Positions 6,627 to 10,046 of a stretch of 10,046 nucleotides of DNA are shown piece by piece. Both the position numbers and the translations under genes were made by a program. Under the pieces are notes generated by a model, which saw nothing but the letters and a program-made list of their open reading frames with translations, was not told the origin of the DNA and did not search any database. Position 1 is the first letter of the stretch, and every line of letters begins with the position of its first letter. Origin of the DNA: Paracoccaceae bacterium (GTDB lineage Bacteria > Pseudomonadota > Alphaproteobacteria > Rhodobacterales > Rhodobacteraceae). The stretch covers positions 3,302-13,347 of the forward strand of contig NVXA01000017.1 of the NCBI GenBank assembly GCA_002746395.1, given 5' to 3'.

Positions 6627-8621
6627 CTACTGATCCAAGAACGACCTTAACTTCCGGCTCCGGCTCGGATGCTTCAGCTTCCGCAACGCTTTCGCTTCGA
6701 TCTGACGAATACGCTCTCGCGTCACACTAAACTGTTGGCCAACCTCTTCAAGCGTATGGTCCGTGTTAACCCCGATACCAAACCGCATCCGCAACACACG
6801 TTCTTCGCGTGGCGTCAGGCTTGCCAGCACTCGTGTCGTGGTTTCCTTCAGGTTGCCCTGAATGGCGCTGTCCAGCGGTAGAACGGCGTTCTTGTCCTCG
6901 ATGAAATCGCCGAGTTGCGAGTCTTCTTCATCGCCAATCGGGGTCTCCAAGGAAATCGGTTCCTTGGCGATTTTCATCACTTTGCGAACCTTCTCAAGCG
7001 GCATTTGCAGCTTGGCGGCAAGTTCTTCGGGTGTCGGCTCGCGACCAATTTCGTGCAGCATCTGGCGTCCTGTGCGGACCAGCTTGTTGATCGTTTCGAT
7101 CATGTGGACCGGAATACGGATCGTGCGGGCTTGGTCGGCAATGGAACGGGTGATCGCTTGGCGGATCCACCATGTCGCGTAGGTGCTGAATTTATAGCCG
7201 CGGCGGTATTCGAATTTATCCACGGCTTTCATCAAGCCGATGTTGCCTTCCTGAATGAGATCGAGGAATTGCAAACCACGGTTAGTGTATTTTTTGGCGA
7301 TGGAAATCACGAGGCGCAAGTTGGCTTCGACCATTTCTTTCTTGGCGGAGCGTGCTTCTTTCTCGCCCTTTTGAACTTGCTGCACAACGCGGCGGAATTC
7401 GGAGATGTCTACGCCGATGTATTGGCCAACTTCGGCCATCTCGGCGCGAACGCCTTCAACCTGTTCTTTCATCTCGCCGGTCAGGCGATCCCAACCGCGG
7501 GTGCCGATGGAGGAGACGCGCTCCATCCAGTCGGGGTCAAGTTCCGCGCCTTTGTATTCGTCGATGAATTCGCGACGGTTCACACGGGCTTTGTCGGACA
7601 GTTTTACCATGGCGCTATCAAGGCTCATGATTTTGCGGTTGATGCCGTAAAGCTGGTCGACCAGTGCCTCGATCCGGTTGTTGTGGAGGTGCATGGAGTT
7701 CACCAGCGTCACAATTTCGGTGCGCAGGCGCTGGTATTCGCGTTCTTGCACAAGGGTAAAGGTTTCGTCGGTGTTCAGCGCGGCGGCCATGCGGCCGTCC
7801 TGCATCTCGGCGAGGCGTTCATAATCCGAGGCGATCTGGTCAAGTGTTTCCAGAACGATAGGTTTCAGCACGGCCTCCATCGCGGCGAGCGACAGGTTTG
7901 CGACTTCGTCTTCGTCTTCGTCATCATCATCGTCTTGGGGGACGGGATTGCCGTCCGCGTCCAGAACCTGTTCTTTTTCTTTCTTCTCGACGGCGGGTAT
8001 TTCCGTTTTGGCGGTTTCGCCGACTTCTTCTTCCTCGTCTTCTTCCATCTGCTGGCCGAAGGTTGCATCAAGGTCGATCACGTCGCGCAGCATGATCTCT
8101 TCTTCCAGCAATTCCTCGCGCCAGATTGTGATCGCATGGAACGTCAGTGGGCTTTCGCACAGGCCGGCGATCATGGTGGAACGACCCGCCTCGATCCTTT
8201 TGGCAATGGCGATTTCGCCTTCGCGTGACAGCAGTTCAACCGTGCCCATTTCGCGCAGGTACATCCGCACAGGATCATCGGTGCGATCAAGCGTTTCGGT
8301 GGTGGCAGCAGCAGCGACAAGTTCACGCGATGTGGTCGCGCCGATTTCTTCTACGTCGGTGTCGGTGGTTTCTTCTTCGGCTTCTTCGCCTTCGATAATG
8401 TTGATGCCCATATCGGACAGCATCGCCATAATATCTTCGATCTGATCGGACGAAACCTGATCGGCTGGCATGAACTGGTTCAGCTCATCATAGGTGATGT
8501 AGCCGCGTGCTTTGGCCGATGCGATCATTTTCTTGACCGCGGTCTGGCTCATATCAAGCATAGGACCTGCGTTATCCTGTTGATCTTCACCAGTTTTCTG
8601 CTCGTTGTCTTTCGCGGCCAT
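6627..8621 (-). CDS. rpoD: Primary sigma factor RpoD (sigma-70)
   Basis: This 664-residue protein has the usual length for alphaproteobacterial RpoD. Region 1.1 is at about 24-80, region 1.2 at about 114-145 ([12 protein letters not shown]), and a long non-conserved spacer at about 146-400 contains very acidic runs (193-199 and 230-239). Region 2 is at about 428-505 with the -10-recognition segment [20 protein letters not shown] (481-500). Region 3 is at about 510-585. Region 4 is at about 600-664, with the -35-recognition helix-turn-helix [18 protein letters not shown] (633-650). All core motifs are intact. It directs RNA polymerase to housekeeping promoters. The ATG at 8619-8621 has GGAG six bases ahead. 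It follows dnaG on the same strand after a 93-bp gap carrying palindromes and GANTC sites, and is followed after 13 bp by the GIY-YIG gene with no terminator between them. Confidence 0.98.
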   Translation of the reverse strand: MAAKDNEQKTGEDQQDNAGPMLDMSQTAVKKMIASAKARGYITYDELNQFMPADQVSSDQIEDIMAMLSDMGINIIEGEEAEEETTDTDVEEIGATTSRELVAAAATTETLDRTDDPVRMYLREMGTVELLSREGEIAIAKRIEAGRSTMIAGLCESPLTFHAITIWREELLEEEIMLRDVIDLDATFGQQMEEDEEEEVGETAKTEIPAVEKKEKEQVLDADGNPVPQDDDDDEDEDEVANLSLAAMEAVLKPIVLETLDQIASDYERLAEMQDGRMAAALNTDETFTLVQEREYQRLRTEIVTLVNSMHLHNNRIEALVDQLYGINRKIMSLDSAMVKLSDKARVNRREFIDEYKGAELDPDWMERVSSIGTRGWDRLTGEMKEQVEGVRAEMAEVGQYIGVDISEFRRVVQQVQKGEKEARSAKKEMVEANLRLVISIAKKYTNRGLQFLDLIQEGNIGLMKAVDKFEYRRGYKFSTYATWWIRQAITRSIADQARTIRIPVHMIETINKLVRTGRQMLHEIGREPTPEELAAKLQMPLEKVRKVMKIAKEPISLETPIGDEEDSQLGDFIEDKNAVLPLDSAIQGNLKETTTRVLASLTPREERVLRMRFGIGVNTDHTLEEVGQQFSVTRERIRQIEAKALRKLKHPSRSRKLRSFLDQ
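7905..7934 (-). repeat. Trinucleotide/hexanucleotide tract encoding the acidic run of RpoD
   Basis: On the plus strand, three TTCGTC units are followed by three ATC and one GTC. Read on the minus strand this encodes ten consecutive Asp/Glu residues (230-239) in the non-conserved spacer of RpoD. Acidic runs here are common in sigma-70 proteins. The DNA is a short in-frame tandem repeat and could vary in length between strains without breaking the gene. Confidence 0.8.
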
Positions 8622-8714
8622 GGGCTACTCCGTAGGTCGTTCAGCCGCGAATCACCCGGCTAAAAATTGGGTTGTAGGGAATTTCTACTTCGAATCACTG
8701 ATTCGCAAGGGCTA
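8622..8714. promoter_or_regulatory. dnaG-rpoD intergenic region with palindrome and GANTC sites
   Basis: This 93-bp gap precedes rpoD on the minus strand. It holds a perfect palindrome CGAATCACTGATTCG (8691-8705; 7-bp arms, 1-base centre) and a second CGAATCAC (8648-8655) lying mostly in the loop of a 5-bp inverted repeat (AGCCG 8643-8647, CGGCT 8657-8661). There are three GANTC sites, at 8649, 8692 and 8700. A weak promoter-like pair on the minus strand, TTGCGA (8703-8708) and GAAATT (8680-8685), 17 bases apart, overlaps the palindrome. The ribosome site of rpoD (GGAG, 8628-8631) lies at its left end. Regulatory function is inferred from position and symmetry. Confidence 0.45.
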
Positions 8715-10046
8715 CTAGTGCTTTTTCTTTTCCCAAATCTTCTGATCTATCAGTTTTTGCAGACTTTTAGAGAGCCCGCTTTCGTCATTTACTCCCGCCG
8801 AATCACCACCAAGTGATTCGTGGGATATCTTGTTTTGTGTCTCGCGGGCCTGTTGCAAACGCCATGTCAGGCCCTCGTCAGCCACGCCGGTTATCTCTTC
8901 TTCGGCGTCTTTAATTTCCTCGACGATGCCTAAAATCGCGGCGTGTTTTGCCAGTTCTTCATCTATCGCTTGTGTGGCCAGTTCAATGTCTGCGCCGGAC
9001 CGCAAGTAGGGGTTGGCGCGCACTTGGCCGATAGACAGAAGTTTCGCTAATGGCTCAAAGCCGAGGGTCGCCTGTATGCGGCCAATCAGATATTCGCGTT
9101 GTTCTGCCTCTGGCTGATGTGGGGTCTCTGCCAGCGAGGACAAGAGGGCGTCGCGGATTTGTTGCAAATCGGGCGCTAGAAAATGGGCGCGCTCCAGACG
9201 GGTTTCAAATTTTTCGGCCAAGTGCGGATGGTTGATGCAGCCCAGAAGTATGGCGCATTCGCGCACGCGGGCGTCTGTTTCGGGGCCTGCGTTTGACTGG
9301 GCTAACATGGACGATTTTGCGCTTGGCGTCGGGCCGCTTGGGGCGCGATTACCCCACGGTTTGCCGGATTGGCGGGGGCTGTTACCTTGCCAAGGCTTGG
9401 TATCTTTGCGCGCAGGGGCAAACAGGGTTTGGCGGCGTTCATTAATCGCCGCGCCGTAATGGCCGCGCAGGTTCGGGTCTTTGATCAGCTGGATTGTTTT
9501 TCGCAGGCTGGCATCCAAGGCAGTACGCCGTTCGGGGCTGTCGAATATCTTTCCCTCGGTTTCGCGTTGCCACAATAAATCGACCATCGGTTGGGCGTTA
9601 TCCAACAGCTTTTGCATGGCCTCCGCCCCTTGGGCGCGGATCAAATCGTCTGGGTCGAGACCTTCTGGCAGGATGCAGAAGCGCAGCGATTTTCCGGCTT
9701 CCAGCAGCGGCAGCGCGAGGTCGATCAAGCGGCGCGCGGCTTGAATACCGGCATTATCCCCGTCCAGCGCAATCACCGGCTCTGGGCATATGCGCCAGAT
9801 CATCGCCAGCTGGTTTTCGGTTATCGCGGTCCCAAGCGGGGCCACGGAATGGTTGAAACCTGCCTGTGCCAGCGCGATCACATCCATGTAGCCTTCGGCC
9901 ACGATTAGCGCGTTCGCTTTACCCGATGCTTCGCGGGCTGGGCCGTGGTTGTAAAGACTACGGCCCTTGTCAAACAGGGGCGTCTCGTTTGAATTCAGAT
10001 ACTTGGCACGGGCGTTCGGGTCCATCGCACGACCCCCAAAGGCGAT
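8715..10046 (-). CDS. dnaG: DNA primase DnaG (5' end missing)
   Basis: The frame is open to the right edge. The first codons visible at 10046-10026 read IAFGGRA and run straight into MDPNARAKYLN, so the ATG at 10025 is internal and the N-terminal zinc-binding domain lies outside the window. The visible 443 residues start inside the catalytic core. They contain the TOPRIM motifs EGYMDV (visible residues 51-56) and DGDNAG (95-100, the metal-binding DxD), followed by LPEGLDPDDLIRAQG. A variable linker rich in Pro, Ser and Gly (about 205-245) leads to the C-terminal helical region that in the family binds the DnaB helicase. The protein makes RNA primers for replication. It is followed by rpoD on the same strand, part of the macromolecular-synthesis arrangement known in many bacteria. 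The tail after about residue 400 (HESLGGDSAGVNDESG) is probably poorly conserved and carries the inverted repeat at 8799-8820. Confidence 0.97.
   Translation of the reverse strand: MAFGGRAMDPNARAKYLNSNETPLFDKGRSLYNHGPAREASGKANALIVAEGYMDVIALAQAGFNHSVAPLGTAITENQLAMIWRICPEPVIALDGDNAGIQAARRLIDLALPLLEAGKSLRFCILPEGLDPDDLIRAQGAEAMQKLLDNAQPMVDLLWQRETEGKIFDSPERRTALDASLRKTIQLIKDPNLRGHYGAAINERRQTLFAPARKDTKPWQGNSPRQSGKPWGNRAPSGPTPSAKSSMLAQSNAGPETDARVRECAILLGCINHPHLAEKFETRLERAHFLAPDLQQIRDALLSSLAETPHQPEAEQREYLIGRIQATLGFEPLAKLLSIGQVRANPYLRSGADIELATQAIDEELAKHAAILGIVEEIKDAEEEITGVADEGLTWRLQQARETQNKISHESLGGDSAGVNDESGLSKSLQKLIDQKIWEKKKH
8799..8820. repeat. Inverted repeat with GANTC arms inside the 3' end of dnaG
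   Basis: CGAATCAC (8799-8806) and GTGATTCG (8813-8820) form perfect 8-bp arms around a 6-base spacer, CACCAA. Each arm holds one GANTC site. It lies in codons for a Ser/Gly/Asp-rich, probably flexible stretch near the DnaG C terminus (HESLGGDSAGV), where the protein sequence is likely free to vary. The same octamer recurs twice in the following dnaG-rpoD gap. Confidence 0.8.

Noticed and set aside
6915..8228. Long open frame (437 codons) on the plus strand opposite rpoD
   Set aside because: It lies wholly antisense to a clear rpoD. The translation is low-complexity, rich in Phe, His and Val, which is what the complement of acidic and charged codons gives. No domain was recognised.

Overview
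This is chromosomal DNA from an alphaproteobacterium, most likely of the Rhodobacteraceae (Roseobacter group). The support is a dnaG-rpoD pair, a long alphaproteobacterial-type RpoD (664 aa) with a highly acidic spacer, an nrdR-ribD pair, GC-rich genes and GANTC-containing palindromes (GANTC is the target of the alphaproteobacterial methylase CcrM). The taxonomic call is inferred from gene content and was not checked by a search.

Left part, plus strand (1-4311): three capsule genes in a row. They are the 3' part of a KpsS/LipB-type Kdo transferase, a complete outer-membrane polysaccharide export lipoprotein of the Wza/CtrA/BexD type, and a complete two-module KpsC/LipA-type Kdo transferase whose start overlaps the preceding stop codon. 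KpsS and KpsC build the Kdo linker on the lipid anchor of ABC-transporter-dependent capsules, and the OPX protein forms the outer-membrane exit. The inner-membrane ABC transporter (KpsMT) and the KpsE-type adaptor are not in this window.

Right part, minus strand (10046 down to 4298): five co-directional genes in the order dnaG (3' part), rpoD, a small GIY-YIG/DUF4357-type protein, nrdR, ribD. dnaG and rpoD form the replication/transcription pair known from many bacteria. nrdR (repressor of ribonucleotide reductase genes) and ribD (riboflavin synthesis) abut exactly. ribD and kpsC are convergent and overlap by 14 bp at their 3' ends.

The accessory-looking piece is the GIY-YIG gene (6002-6613). 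It is about 45% GC against roughly 55-60% around it, sits 13 bp behind rpoD with a ribosome binding site that uses bases of the rpoD stop codon, and ends inside a strong 33-nt hairpin. The second unexplained signal is around the dnaG/rpoD junction, where the octamer CGAATCAC occurs three times, with one exact and one near-exact inverted partner, in 173 bp. This makes two palindromes and five GANTC sites. No RNA genes, insertion sequences or CRISPR arrays were seen, and no gap between genes exceeds about 130 bp.
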